A DNA stretch of 64,000 bases from Coffea arabica. Lineage: Eukaryota; Streptophyta; Magnoliopsida; Gentianales; Rubiaceae. The stretch is taken from the NCBI RefSeq assembly GCF_036785885.1, contig NC_092310.1, positions 1,116,001 to 1,180,000 of the forward strand, given 5' to 3'. The translations under genes and the position numbers were made by a program. Positions within the stretch are counted from its first letter, which is position 1, and every line of letters starts with the position of its first letter. Shown in pieces: positions 35,296-49,222 of this stretch. The notes beneath the pieces are model-generated. The model did not search any database and was not told the DNA's origin. It worked only from the letters and a program-made list of their open reading frames with translations.

Positions 35296-37739
35296 CTTTG
35301 GTTGAACCAGTCATTATGTTTTCTTATCTCAACGATTAGAAAAATGCCACATTGTCTTCCTAATCTATTTTTGCACAACTCAACCAACGAATGATTCTGC
35401 AACAACTACCTGTGACTTCTCATTTTCTTTCCTATTGCAAGTATAGAAAGACTGATTTGGTCATTTAGGACATTTCCCACAAAGTGGTACACTGATACAA
35501 GGTGTTGACGGACCAAGTAACTGGTAAGACCTTTTCTTGAAGAGATGGCCTTTGATATTTCCTGCTTCCAGATGTTTACTTTCTTACCTCAGTAAAATGA
35601 TGCATTAATTGCAACTAATCAGTTTGAAATTTGCAGACTCAATCCAGCTTTACAAAGTAGCATCTGGGATTAGCATGAAAGAATCAAATATATGGAAATC
35701 GTCTGGGAGTAAAGGACCTAGTTACTTCACATAATTATACAAAGATGGCTTAGAACTTGAATTTCAAACTTCTTTGGCAAAACCTATGATATGTAATTAT
35801 ATGTGCATATTTTAGCAAGCTGGAATACCAAGCATTCATTTCCTGTTTCCTGTCTGTGCAAATAATTCCTGCTTGCAGGTGACCTCTTTTCATTACCTGT
35901 TTCTTGTCCGTGTAACTCAGCGCATTTCTGGACTTTTTCTTTCCAAAATCATCTCAGAACTTGCCAAATTGCAGCTTGGAAGTTCAAAGTTAATTCTACC
36001 TTCTAAGTGACTGCTTAACCTTCTTAGTTTGATATTGCCGTGTTCTATTTAAGCTATTAAATATTGAAAAAGAAAGGAAGATGTAACCCTTGATTAATTA
36101 TCCAAAATTTTGGATGAAACCAATTTCAATTCACTCAATTCAATTGAAAATCCAGATTTCAAACCCATTAATTACCCTATTAATTATTGGAGTAATTTAT
36201 ATTTTCATTTACATCAAAATGAGTGAATTATTTGAAGTTAAAATCAGGTTTATGGTTCGACGACTGGGTTTGATAACTGGAAGTAGAAATGGTGTAAAAA
36301 GGGATGGGAGGGTTAAAAAGAATATCTGAAGCTAAAATCATAAATTATCGTGCTCATTTATATGATTTGTTCATCTTGAACAGACATTGACTTGAATACT
36401 TAGGAAAATTTTCTTGTAAGACTAAAAGAACTAATTTTAAAGAATATTCATATTAAGCACACTTGTAGAGAATTATCATATGTATTAATCAATCAATTAT
36501 AATATTTATTCAACTTAATTTATACGATCAGGAAAAATAGTTTGAAAGGGAAAATGATACTTTTCCTCTCCAATATTTAGTGGTTGGAAAAATTTCATCC
36601 GCAAAGTTTCATTGCGAATACATTTAGTTCCTACAAATTTAATTTATAATCAATAGCACAAGTGATAGCAAATCAACCAATTTGGGTGGAAAAAAAATTG
36701 ACAAATAGCTCGTTTAGTCCCTCAACTCTTTTTTTTCTGTAAATTATCTTTTTTTCTTAATAAATAAAAAATGATATTTTATTTTATCCTGTTTAATGCT
36801 TCTATTTTTTTTTCCAACCCCCAGAAGTACTTTTTGATTTCACTTCCTTCAACCTTCAAATGCGACAATGTTGATGAATATGACCAAAATTTCAACCTTT
36901 CTTTAAAAAAAGAAAAACTTCACTTTTCTTGTTGTTTTTTTTAAATTTTCTTTTGTACATAAATTCTTTGTTTTCCTTTTTACTTTCTTTTGCTATTTTT
37001 GACACTTTCCTTTCTTCTTTTTCTCTAGTCCCTGATTTTTTTTTCTATTTAGTCCTTTTATTTTTTCCCCTTAAATACCATTTGCCAGAAAACTTTTTCC
37101 ATCACCAGACTCGGTGGCTTAAAAGGGCATGACAAACTGTTCATATTCTTTTTCAAAATAAGGAAATCTATAATTTTTTTTATTTCTTTTTATGTTATTC
37201 CTTCATTTTCTTTTTTGCATTTTTAGTTTAAGAATCTTATTAAATTAGAACTATAGATGCGTGTTAAATAATATTTACTCAAATTTCAAAATTTTCATTT
37301 GCACATGTAGCATGCATTCCAATCCCACTCATATTTAAAAAAAAACTACTACACTGAAAATGTAAACATTATTTCTTTTCTTTTTACATAATTTTTTTCC
37401 TTTTCTTTTCAAAAGAGGAAGAAGAGGCAGCACGAGTGATAGATGCGGAGTAGATAAAGGAAGAGTCTGAATTATTGAAAAGGGAGAGAGAAGCTGCCAA
37501 GATTACTTTACAGATGATGGACATAGATGATTTTGTTCTCTCTCTAATTTGAGATTGAGCTTGAGGACAATCTAATGGCTACATCTTAGTTGTTAGGTGA
37601 ATTTCCAATTATACCTCTTTTCAGTATATTGAATATATTTCAATTGTGTTAACAAACTCACATATTGATATTTTTGTTTTCGCAATGGTTTTTATTATTT
37701 ATTAATTTTTTTGGTGTGAGATTTTGTAGCGCTTTGAAT
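35296..37739. other. A3-B3 spacer with A1-like tract
   Basis: AT-rich, no gene. Between about 36726 and 37030 it carries variants of the A1 spacer (TTTTTTTTCTGTAAAT, CCAACCCCCAG, GAATATG, TTTTTTTTAAATTTTC, CTCTAGTCCC) where A2 and A4 spacers have others. Confidence 0.7.
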
Positions 37740-38087
37740 AAAGGGTGCAAACGAATCGAATCGAATCGAGTTTTGGTCTAATCGAATCGAGTCTCAACTT
37801 AGTTTTATGAAACTTGAACTCGAGCTCGAGTTTGACGAGTTCAAAATGTAAAGTTCGAGTTCGAACTCGACTAAAATTTGAGTCAAGCTCAAACTTAAAA
37901 AATTAATTATTTTATTTTAAAAAATGAATAAAATAATAATTTTTCAAAATAATATATATATAATCTAGTTAGCTTGCGAGTTAATGGGTTGAATATCTTT
38001 GAGCTTGAGTTTGACTTGATCAGTTCAAGCTCGAGTCAAGCTCGGATTCGAGCTGCTCGCGAGCTGTTTGATTCATTTGCAGTCGTA
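37740..38087. mobile_element. hAT-like MITE, copy 3
   Basis: Same element and flanks as at 28533. Confidence 0.6.
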
Positions 38088-38495
38088 CTTCAAATACTTC
38101 TTACAAGTGCTCCAAAGGTTTTTCATTGCACAATGAAACTATGGTAAGAACAATTCATCCAATCTGTGGAGATACGTTCTTTTAATCAGACAAAATTCAT
38201 CTTTCTAGAATCCAAAAATAAAAGAAGACAAATGTGGTTCATATATTGATTATATCACAGGGTACAAAAAAATTAAGAAAAGAGGTAGTGATTTATAAAT
38301 TGCATTTTCCTGTAAGGTGGGAAAATGCCAATGTATTAATCTATGTAGAACCATTGTAGTAACAAAGGGGCCGAAATAATGCTGGATTTTGGAGTAATTC
38401 CATATGGAGATCAAAGTGGAAATGACCCAATTATTTATGCTTCAACACATTACTGTTGCACCCCGAATCTCCTTTGGTTTCAAGAGTTACCCATA

Positions 38496-39287
38496 CTACG
38501 GGTAGTTGTTATCCCACCAAAATTGGGACTGAAGTTTTTTGATGACATCGTTTCCAACCTGGAATGCTTTGGTAAGAACATCAGGAGAAATCGGAGGATC
38601 TGATCCGAATACAGCATTAGCAATGGTGATGACTCCTGGATTCTGGCTGCCTAAACCAGCAAAAGCAACAGCATTTGAATGTCCTTGGTTGAATTGGAAA
38701 TGAATGAGGCCTTGGGGGAACACAAACACATCTCCTGGATTCAAAACCTTGGTGAAGAGCTTATTCTTCATGTTCATGCCCGGATTCGAAGTAACGAAAC
38801 CAACAACTAGAGTACCCTCCAAAACAAAGAGGACCTCGGTAGCGCGAGGGTGAATGTGGGGAGGGTTCAAACCATAAGGCGCAAAATCGATGCGTGCTAA
38901 GGAAACACCTAAAGTGTTGAGCCCTGGAATTTGGTTGACATTTACCGCTGTTACATTGGACCCGAGTGGATTTGCTGTGCTTCCAGGTTTGTTAAGCCCT
39001 GGAAAGAAGAAATCTTCGGGTTTCACAAGCTTTGGATCCTTGCATATCTTTCCATTGACAAATACTGCATTAGCCAAGATTCGACTAAGTTAGTTTGTCA
39101 AACATAGTTAGGATTCAAGTATATAACATGCAAGAGTCAAGAAATTTTTGAAGTAATCTAGTTTACCTCCGGCATTGGCATCAGGAACTGCCACACAAAA
39201 ATCCTGCAGTGGACTTGGATCGGATGCATGGACAACTGTAAAAACAAGTGCCAAGATGGCTGCAGCAATATGGATCCGAACTGCCAT
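38496..39287 (-). CDS. Germin-like protein B3
   Basis: Exons are 39287-39167 and 39064-38496. The product is 229 aa, the same protein as B1, B2 and B4. Splice sites (GTAAAC donor, AATGCAG acceptor), signal peptide and metal ligands are intact. Confidence 0.95.
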
Positions 39288-39382
39288 GGTTATCACAAAA
39301 GAGGTATCAAACTATGTGAACTAATTAGAAAGATGGTAACTTGTTTCTTCTCTGGTGGTGGAAGGACATGTGGGAAAGATGC

Positions 39383-39391
39383 CTATTTATA
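39383..39391 (-). promoter_or_regulatory. TATA box of GLP B3
   Basis: TATAAATAG on the minus strand, 96 bp before the B3 ATG. Confidence 0.7.
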
Positions 39392-39396
39392 GCCAC

Positions 39397-41638
39397 TTTT
39401 GGTACGTTGAACTGGTCATTACATTTTCTCATCTTAAAGATTAAAAAAGGCCGCATTGTCTATGTGTACTATTTTTGCACAATTCAACCGACGAAAGATT
39501 CTGCAACCACTGCTTTCGACTTTGTCATTTTCAGTAGGACTGATTAATAGCATGTAAATGGACCTTTTCATTTCCTGTTTCTTGTCTGTGTACGTAACTT
39601 AGAAGGTGGATGGACTTTTTCTTTCTTTTTATGTTTGCAAAATCTACTCTGGACTTGCGTATATGCAGATCGGTAAGTTCTAACGTCTAGTGATTGCTTT
39701 TTAAATCACCTTGGTTTATTATTTCCATATTTTATTTAAGCTGTTAAATGTTGAAGAAAATATAGATGTAACCCTTGATTAGTTTTCCAAATTTTGGATG
39801 AAACCAATTTTCGTTTAATCATTCAATTCAATACCGGCCAACAGCCACTTGGGGATAAAGGAATCAAACTTTGTCTCCCACCCGTCACTACCAGCCACTA
39901 TATGTGGCTTCGTCCGACGGTGGTTCCCATGCTACAAACAAATTTATTTCAATTCAATACCAGATTTTACACCTGTGTTTGTAGCCACATTCTGTGGCTT
40001 CCTTCATGGTGGTTCTCGTGCGACAAAAAAAAAAAATTCAATTCAATACCAGATTTTACACCATGCTTGTTTATTTACCCAATCAAAGTTCATAGCAGTG
40101 TTTTGATATTTTCGTTTACTTCGTAGATTTGAATACTTAAAGTTAAAATTATAAACTATCTTAATCATTTGTATGATGTATTCCTTGAACAGACCTTGGC
40201 TTGAAAATTTGGGGAAATTTTCTTGTAAAAATTGAGATAATGAATTAAGTTTTTATGAATATTCATTAACCAACGTTGTAGAGAATTAGCACATGTATCA
40301 AAATATCAATTATAGTATTTATTAAACTTAGTTACTCATATATGATTAAAATGATAGTTCAAATGAAAAAAAAATGACACTTCTTGTCCCCCAATGTTAA
40401 GGAGTTGTAAAATTTCCGTCCCTAATGTTTCATTGAAAGCACATTTAGTCCCTATAATTTCAATATGCTACCAATTTATTAGAGCAAATCAACCAATTTG
40501 GATGGGAAGTTTTTTGCAAATAACTCATTTAGTCCTTTTACATTTTATGTAAAGTATCTTTAGTCCATGGTCTTTTATTTTGTCTCACTTAGTCTTTTTA
40601 CATTTTTTCTAACACTAAACTTAGTTCTTATTTCACTTCCACCACCCAGCAGCGTTAAAAAGTCAGAATTTCAACTTTCTCCTCAACCAAAAATTCTTTA
40701 ATTTTTTGGCAAAGGACGAGTAAGATTTAAGAAACGAGGGGGGGGGGGGGAAGATGTTTTGAACCTTGGGCTAATTAATACGGTTTAAATCTTAACACTA
40801 CATTAAAGCCTCCTTGGCAAACTTTCTTCTCTTTTCTTTTGTTTTCTTTTTTCTATGTTATTTTTATTTTTAGTTTTTACTTTGTTCAACTATTTTCACT
40901 ATTTTCCTTTCTTAACATAATTTCTTGTTTTGCTCTAGTCCCCATTCTTTTTTTTTTTTTTTCCATTTAGCACTTTTACTATTTTTTTAAGCACCAAAAC
41001 TTCCTTTGCAGAAAAACTTTTTTCACCTTCAAATTAGGTAGCTTTAAAAGCATGACAAAAGGTTCGACTATTCTTTAGAAAAAAAAATCTTTTCTTTTTT
41101 GTCATTTCTTTTTAAATATTCCTTTTCCTTTTTTTAAGAAAACTATTTTCAACTATTTTTTGCTATTTTTGAATTAATCTTTTTTGTATTGTTAGTGTAG
41201 CAATTTTATTACACTAGCTAGTGTAGATGTATGCCAAATAATCTTTATTCAAATTTCAAATTCTTTCATTTGCACATATGGCATGTATTCCAGTTTGCTT
41301 GTGTAAAAAAATTGCTACACTAATAATATAGAAAAGATTAATTATTATTTTCTCTATAATTTCTTCCTTTTCTCTTTTATAAAAGAGGAGGAGGAAGAGT
41401 AACACGAATGAGAGACACATAGAAGATAAAGAAAGAGAGGGAGAGTGAGAAAGAGAGGGAAGCTGCCGAGACTAAATGTGTTCAAGAAAAGCTGAAAATG
41501 TGAGTAATTGAGATACCCCAAATTGGTCCAAATCAAAATATAGGGTAACTTACCTCAAATTTTGAAAATGGTTATGTTATCCGAATATACTTGACATAAA
41601 TAGGTTGGAATATTGTTTTTTATTTTACAAAAACATGG
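39397..41638. other. B3 promoter-side spacer
   Basis: Copy of the B1/B2 spacer with the same small repeat cluster and MITE; no gene seen. Confidence 0.6.
41189..41326. mobile_element. 138-bp MITE, B3 spacer copy
   Basis: Same inverted-repeat element as at 7351. Confidence 0.6.
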
Positions 41639-42498
41639 GGGTGTTTGGAACCCAAGTTTTTGAGTAAGTTTGTTTGCTACTAGTTTTTATACAACTTTTG
41701 CTACAGGAACCCCAAAAAACTCAAAAAAACTCACGTTTGTTCCCTTGTTAGTCTTTTAGCAAAACGATGTCGTTTTGCCGCATCTTCTTTTGAAACCCCA
41801 CGATTTGCCGAAAACACTGCTTGGACTGTTCCTCGTTTTTTCAACTCACAGAAGCGGTGCCCTGTACAGCAATTTACCCGGCTCACCTGCGCAATTTGGC
41901 CATTCGACATGGAGGTGATCGGAGCTTGGAGAAGCGGCGGGAAACAACTGCAGCTCTAACCTGCAGAGTAGAGGCGCTTGATTGGAAGGTGAACGAAGGT
42001 TCGGCTTAGCTGATTCAGTCCCTCCGACAAACGGCTGTGCCAGTCCAAAAGCAAAAGACTGCCGTGCTTCCGTTTAGGAAAGTTCCCCTCAGCCAGTAGC
42101 ATAGATTTGAGCCAGCCACGCTTCAATTTTTGGAACTGAAACCGCAGCAAGCCAGAAGCATTTTCTGGATTTTTTTTGTTGATTACTCGTATATGGCGTG
42201 CTGCGGTCTTGGATTCTTTAAGGTTTTGGTATTAAATAAGCCAAAATTTGGAGAAAGGCTGCTGAGTTAATTGCCCTCCCCTCCGTTGATTTGTTATACT
42301 TGGTGTCAATTTCGGACAGAGTTGAAAGCTCCGTGTTGATTAATTTGGGTAATGTGTTAATTAATTCTTTAACATTGGTCTGTTAGAATTAATTTGAGTA
42401 AAGTTTTTAAAAAATTTGTGCAGTAAATTTTTTTACAACTTCTACAGTGACCTACAGTAAAGTTTTAGACAAACTTCAAAAAAACTCAGGTTCCAAAC
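41639..42498. mobile_element. 860-bp TIR element, copy 3
   Basis: Third and last copy, with identical ends and site. The next spacer (50818) lacks it. Confidence 0.75.
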
Positions 42499-43559
42499 GG
42501 TTATTTGAACCTACCTATATATGTGTATATGATTGGTTAAGGTAACCAGTACCCAAAATTCAATCTCTAACTATTTAGTCCTTTACTTGTAAATTAAGTT
42601 AGGAGATCCATTGCACATTTATATTTTCTTTTTGACTTATGAATTAAACCAGTTAATATTAACTCTCTGCTACATTTTGTCAAATGTTACATTCATTGTC
42701 ACTAATTCCATTCACTCCACTACATTCATTGTACTTTTCCTTTATTCAAAATTACTTTTCCTTGCTCATAATATCAATATGTGTTTATTTGCTCTACTTA
42801 CTTTTGTTTTTAAAAAGTTTTGACCTATCCTGTTTGGTTGTGGAGCAACCTACTGTCGTTGAAAAATGGCTTGGTAGTTTTAAGAAATGGAGAAAAGGAA
42901 ACAAAATGTTTAGAATATTCAGTATTTTAGTTATGTAATGTGCATAAATTATGTAATATTTTAATCATGTATTTTGTTGATGAGTTTCTAGAGTGGTCGA
43001 CTGTAGGCTCTTGTTTAATTTGGACAAGTATTGTGTTATTTTTTTAGATATTTCTATTTTTTCCATCTAATTATATGAGGGTTAGATTACCCTGTACACC
43101 CAACATTTTAGATGTTTTGGGCTTGGCAAACTTTTTTTTTTCCCATTTTTTCTTCAAAGGGTGAGATTTTGAAACACTTTGAGCACTTGTTACAAGAACT
43201 CCAAGGGTTTTATATTGAACAATTAAAATTTAAAGTATTGGTAGAGAAAGTTCATCCAGTCCGTGGAGATTATAATGCATGATGCATTCCTTTAGTCTAA
43301 CAGGGTTCATCTTCCTGTATGCAAGGGTAAAAGAAAAAACAAATGTTCTTCACAAATTGATTATAATTCAGGTACAAATATTAAGAAAAAAATTGCGAAA
43401 CACGGAAAATGCAATGTATTATTGTTCATAGAATTAGTGCACTAACAAAGGTTCCAAAATAATGTATGATTTGGAGTAATTTAGTCAGGAGATCAATGTG
43501 TAAACTAGGGATCCAATTATTTATGCACCCTGAAGCTCCTTTGGAGGGTTTTACCCATA

Positions 43560-44392
43560 TTATGGGTAGTAGTGGTTATCCCTCCAAAATTGTGACTGAA
43601 GATATTTGACGACATTCTTGTCAACCTGGAATGCTTTAGTGAGAACATCACGAGAAATGGGAGGCTTTGATCCGAAAACAGCATTAGCAATGGTGATGAC
43701 TCCAGGATTCTGGCTGCTTAGACCAGCAAAAGCAACAGCATTGGAATGTCCCTTATTGAACTGAAAATGAATGAGGCCTTCAGGGAACAGAAACACATCT
43801 CCTGGATTCAAAACCTTGGTGAAGAGCTTATTCTTCATGTTCATGCCTGGATTCGAAGTAACGAAACCAACAAGAAGAGTGCCCTCTAAAACAACGAGGA
43901 TCTCGGTAGCACGGGGGTGAGTGTGGGGAGGGTTCAAACCATAAGGTGCAAAATCGATGCGTGCTAAGGAAACACCTAAAGTGTTGAGTCCTGGAATCTG
44001 GTTGACATTAACTGTTGTTACATTCGATCCGAGCGGATTTGATGTGCTTCCAGGCTCGTTGAGCCCTGGAAAGAAGAAATCTTCAGCTTCCACAAGCTTT
44101 GGATCCTTGCATATCTTTCCATTCACAAATACTGCATTAGCCAAGATAAAAAAAAAAAAAAAAAGTTAGTATGTCACACATTAACTGGCATATTAGTGTT
44201 TTTTTTGGATAAGTAATATAATGGTACCAATATAAGACAGTCATGAAAATTTTAAAAACAATATAGTTTACCGCCAGCATTGGCATCAGGAACTGCGACA
44301 CAAAAATCTTGCAATGGACTTGGATCAGATGCATGGACAATTGTAAAAACAAGTGCCAAGATGGCTGCGGCTATGTGGAAGCGAAAAGCCAT
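43560..44392 (-). CDS. Germin-like protein A4
   Basis: Exons are 44392-44272 and 44131-43560, with a 140-bp intron that is one base shorter than in A2 because of a T run. The product is 230 aa, the same exon-2 protein as A2 and A3, with all cupin ligands present. Confidence 0.95.
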
Positions 44393-44487
44393 GGTTATCA
44401 GAAAGGAAGTATCAAACTATATCAGCTAGTTAGAGAGATGAAAAGTTGTTTCTTCTCAGATTGTGGGTGAATATGTGGTAAAGATTC

Positions 44488-44496
44488 CTATTTATA
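44488..44496 (-). promoter_or_regulatory. TATA box of GLP A4
   Basis: TATAAATAG on the minus strand, 96 bp before the A4 ATG. Confidence 0.7.
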
Positions 44497-44501
44497 GCTA
44501 T

Positions 44502-46944
44502 CTTTGGTTGAACCAGTCATTATGTTTTCTTATCTCAACGATTAGAAAAATGCCACATTGTCTTCCTAATCTATTTTTGCACAACTCAACCAACGAATGA
44601 TTCTGCAACAACTACCTGTGACTTCTCATTTTCTTTCCTATTGCAAGTATAGAAAGACTGATTTGGTCATTTAGGACATTTCCCACAAAGTGGTACACTG
44701 ATACAAGGTGTTGACGGACCAAGTAACTGGTAAGACCTTTTCTTGAAGAGATGGCCTTTGATATTTCCTGCTTCCAGATGTTTACTTTCTTACCTCAGTA
44801 AAATGATGCATTAATTGCAACTAATCAGTTTGAAATTTGCAGACTCAATCCAGCTTTACAAAGTAGCATCTGGGATTAGCATGAAAGAATCAAATATATG
44901 GAAATCGTCTGGGAGTAAAGGACCTAGTTACTTCACATAATTATACAAAGATGGCTTAGAACTTGAATTTCAAACTTCTTTGGCAAAACCTATGATATGT
45001 AATTATATGTGCATATTTTAGCAAGCTGGAATACCAAGCATTCATTTCCTGTTTCCTGTCTGTGCAAATAATTCCTGCTTGCAGGTGACCTCTTTTCATT
45101 ACCTGTTTCTTGTCCGTGTAACTCAGCGCATTTCTGGACTTTTTCTTTCCAAAATCATCTCAGAACTTGCCAAATTGCAGCTTGGAAGTTCAAAGTTAAT
45201 TCTACCTTCTAAGTGACTGCTTAACCTTCTTAGTTTGATATTGCCGTGTTCTATTTAAGCTATTAAATATTGAAAAAGAAAGGAAGATGTAACCCTTGAT
45301 TAATTATCCAAAATTTTGGATGAAACCAATTTCAATTCACTCAATTCAATTGAAAATCCAGATTTCAAACCCATTAATTACCCTATTAATTATTGGAGTA
45401 ATTTATATTTTCATTTACATCAAAATGAGTGAATTATTTGAAGTTAAAATCAGGTTTATGGTTCGACGACTGGGTTTGATAACTGGAAGTAGAAATGGTG
45501 TAAAAAGGGATGGGAGGGTTAAAAAGAATATCTGAAGCTAAAATCATAAATTATCGTGCTCATTTATATGATTTGTTCATCTTGAACAGACATTGACTTG
45601 AATACTTAGGAAAATTTTCTTGTAAGACTAAAAGAACTAATTTTAAAGAATATTCATATTAAGCACACTTGTAGAGAATTATCATATGTATTAATCAATC
45701 AATTATAATATTTATTCAACTTAATTTATACGATCAGGAAAAATAGTTTGAAAGGGAAAATGATACTTTTCCTCTCCAATATTTAGTGGTTGGAAAAATT
45801 TCATCCGCAAAGTTTCATTGCGAATACATTTAGTTCCTACAAATTTAATTTATAATCAATAGCACAAGTGATAGCAAATCAACCAATTTGGGTGGAAAAA
45901 AAATTGACAAATAGCTCGTTTAGTCCCTCAACTCTTTTTTTTTTTTTGTAAATTATCTTTTTTTCTTAATAAATAAAAAATGATATTTTATTTTATCCTG
46001 TTTAATGCTTCTATTTTTTTTTTCCAACCCCAGAAGTACTTTTTGATTTCACTTCCTTCAACCTTCAAATGCGACAATGTTGATGAGTATGACCAAAATT
46101 TCAACCTTTCTTTAAAAAAAGAAAAACTTCACTTTTCTTGTTTTTTTTTATTTTCTTTTGTACATAAATTCTTTGTTTTCCTTTTTACTTTCTTTTGCTA
46201 TTTTTGACACTTTCCTTTCTTCTTTTTCTCTTGTCCCTGATTTTTTTTTCTATTTAGTCCTTTTATTTTTTCCCCTTAAATACAATTTGCCAGAAAACTT
46301 TTTCCATCACCAGACTCGGTGGCTTAAAAGGGCATGACAAACTGTTCATATTCTTTTTCAAAATAAGGAAATCTATAATTTTTTTTATTTCTTTTTATGT
46401 TATTCCTTCATTTTCTTTTTTGCATTTTTAGTTTAAGAATCTTATTAAATTAGAACTATAGATGCGTGTTAAATAATATTTACTCAAATTTCAAAATTTT
46501 CATTTGCACATGTAGCATGCATTCCAATCCCACTCATATTTAAAAAAAAACTACTACACTGAAAATGTAAACATTATTTCTTTTCTTTTTACATAATTTT
46601 TTTCCTTTTCTTTTCAAAAGAGGAAGAAGAGGCAGCACGAGTGATAGATGCGGAGTAGATAAAGGAAGAGTCTGAATTATTGAAAAGGGAGAGAGAAGCT
46701 GCCAAGATTACTTTACAGATGATGGACATAGATGATTTTGTTCTCTCTCTAATTTGAGATTGAGCTTGAGGACAATCTAATGGCTACATCTTAGTTGTTA
46801 GGTGAATTTCCAATTATACCTCTTTTCAGTATATTGAATATATTTCAATTGTGTTAACAAACTCACATATTGATATTTTTGTTTTCGCAATGGTTTTTAT
46901 TATTTATTAATTTTTTTGGTGTGAGATTTTGTAGCGCTTTGAAT
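44502..46944. other. A4-B4 spacer
   Basis: AT-rich, no gene. It agrees with the A2-B2 spacer at most variable sites and has a private change near 46284 (ACAATTTGCC for ACCATTTGCC). Confidence 0.6.
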
Positions 46945-47292
46945 AAAGGGTGCAAACGAATCGAATCGAATCGAGTTTTGGTCTAATCGAATCGAGTCTC
47001 AACTTAGTTTTATGAAACTTGAACTCGAGCTCGAGTTTGACGAGTTCAAAATGTAAAGTTCGAGTTCGAACTCGACTAAAATTTGAGTCAAGCTCAAACT
47101 TAAAAAATTAATTATTTTATTTTAAAAAATGAATAAAATAATAATTTTTCAAAATAATATATATATAATCTAGTTAGCTTGCGAGTTAATGGGTTGAATA
47201 TCTTTGAGCTTGAGTTTGACTTGATCAGTTCAAGCTCGAGTCAAGCTCGGATTCGAGCTGCTCGCGAGCTGTTTGATTCATTTGCAGTCGTA
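46945..47292. mobile_element. hAT-like MITE, copy 4
   Basis: Same element and flanks as at 28533. Confidence 0.6.
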
Positions 47293-47700
47293 CTTCAAAT
47301 ACTTCTTACAAGTGCTCCAAAGGTTTTTCATTGCACAATGAAACTATGGTAAGAACAATTCATCCAATCTGTGGAGATACGTTCTTTTAATCAGACAAAA
47401 TTCATCTTTCTAGAATCCAAAAATAAAAGAAGACAAATGTGGTTCATATATTGATTATATCACAGGGTACAAAAAAATTAAGAAAAGAGGTAGTGATTTA
47501 TAAATTGCATTTTCCTGTAAGGTGGGAAAATGCCAATGTATTAATCTATGTAGAACCATTGTAGTAACAAAGGGGCCGAAATAATGCTGGATTTTGGAGT
47601 AATTCCATATGGAGATCAAAGTGGAAATGACCCAATTATTTATGCTTCAACACATTACTGTTGCACCCCGAATCTCCTTTGGTTTCAAGAGTTACCCATA

Positions 47701-48492
47701 CTACGGGTAGTTGTTATCCCACCAAAATTGGGACTGAAGTTTTTTGATGACATCGTTTCCAACCTGGAATGCTTTGGTAAGAACATCAGGAGAAATCGGA
47801 GGATCTGATCCGAATACAGCATTAGCAATGGTGATGACTCCTGGATTCTGGCTGCCTAAACCAGCAAAAGCAACAGCATTTGAATGTCCTTGGTTGAATT
47901 GGAAATGAATGAGGCCTTGGGGGAACACAAACACATCTCCTGGATTCAAAACCTTGGTGAAGAGCTTATTCTTCATGTTCATGCCCGGATTCGAAGTAAC
48001 GAAACCAACAACTAGAGTACCCTCCAAAACAAAGAGGACCTCGGTAGCGCGAGGGTGAATGTGGGGAGGGTTCAAACCATAAGGCGCAAAATCGATGCGT
48101 GCTAAGGAAACACCTAAAGTGTTGAGCCCTGGAATTTGGTTGACATTTACCGCTGTTACATTGGACCCGAGTGGATTTGCTGTGCTTCCAGGTTTGTTAA
48201 GCCCTGGAAAGAAGAAATCTTCGGGTTTCACAAGCTTTGGATCCTTGCATATCTTTCCATTGACAAATACTGCATTAGCCAAGATTCGACTAAGTTAGTT
48301 TGTCAAACATAGTTAGGATTCAAGTATATAACATGCAAGAGTCAAGAAATTTTTGAAGTAATCTAGTTTACCTCCGGCATTGGCATCAGGAACTGCCACA
48401 CAAAAATCCTGCAGTGGACTTGGATCGGATGCATGGACAACTGTAAAAACAAGTGCCAAGATGGCTGCAGCAATATGGATCCGAACTGCCAT
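47701..48492 (-). CDS. Germin-like protein B4
   Basis: Exons are 48492-48372 and 48269-47701. The product is 229 aa, the same protein as B1-B3. Coding part and promoter belong to the homogeneous core, although its distal upstream spacer (after 49223) is of the older type. The gene therefore straddles a repeat-unit boundary. Confidence 0.95.
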
Positions 48493-48587
48493 GGTTATCA
48501 CAAAAGAGGTATCAAACTATGTGAACTAATTAGAAAGATGGTAACTTGTTTCTTCTCTGGTGGTGGAAGGACATGTGGGAAAGATGC

Positions 48588-48596
48588 CTATTTATA
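48588..48596 (-). promoter_or_regulatory. TATA box of GLP B4
   Basis: TATAAATAG on the minus strand, 96 bp before the B4 ATG. Confidence 0.7.
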
Positions 48597-49222
48597 GCCA
48601 CTTTTGGTACGTTGAACTGGTCATTACATTTTCTCATCTTAAAGATTAAAAAAGGCCGCATTGTCTATGTGTACTATTTTTGCACAATTCAACCGACGAA
48701 AGATTCTGCAACCACTGCTTTCGACTTTGTCATTTTCAGTAGGACTGATTAATAGCATGTAAATGGACCTTTTCATTTCCTGTTTCTTGTCTGTGTACGT
48801 AACTTAGAAGGTGGATGGACTTTTTCTTTCTTTTTATGTTTGCAAAATCTACTCTGGACTTGCGTATATGCAGATCGGTAAGTTCTAACGTCTAGTGATT
48901 GCTTTTTAAATCACCTTGGTTTATTATTTCCATATTTTATTTAAGCTGTTAAATGTTGAAGAAAATATAGATGTAACCCTTGATTAGTTTTCCAAATTTT
49001 GGATGAAACCAATTTTCGTTTAATCATTCAATTCAATACCGGCCAACAGCCACTTGGGGATAAAGGAATCAAACTTTGTCTCCCACCCGTCACTACCAGC
49101 CACTATATGTGGCTTCGTCCGACGGTGGTTCCCATGCTACAAACAAATTTATTTCAATTCAATACCAGATTTTACACCTGTGTTTGTAGCCACATTCTGT
49201 GGCTTCCTTCATGGTGGTTCTC

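Larger units (their letters stand above)
28837..38043. repeat. Tandem 9.2-kb unit, copy 2 (B2, A3)
   Basis: 9207-bp unit with B2 and A3. It differs from copies 1 and 3 at a few linked sites, mainly in the A3-B3 spacer (36720-37030), where it resembles the A1 spacer instead. Confidence 0.9.
38044..47248. repeat. Tandem 9.2-kb unit, copy 3 (B3, A4)
   Basis: 9205-bp unit with B3 and A4. At most variable sites it agrees with copy 1 and not with its neighbour copy 2. Confidence 0.9.
47249..49222. repeat. Tandem unit, partial copy 4 (B4)
   Basis: Near-identity to the three full units continues through B4 and its promoter. It weakens from about 49223, where variants of the older spacer type appear (ACAAAAAA without GTGCG, GTATATTTACCC). 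Confidence 0.8.
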
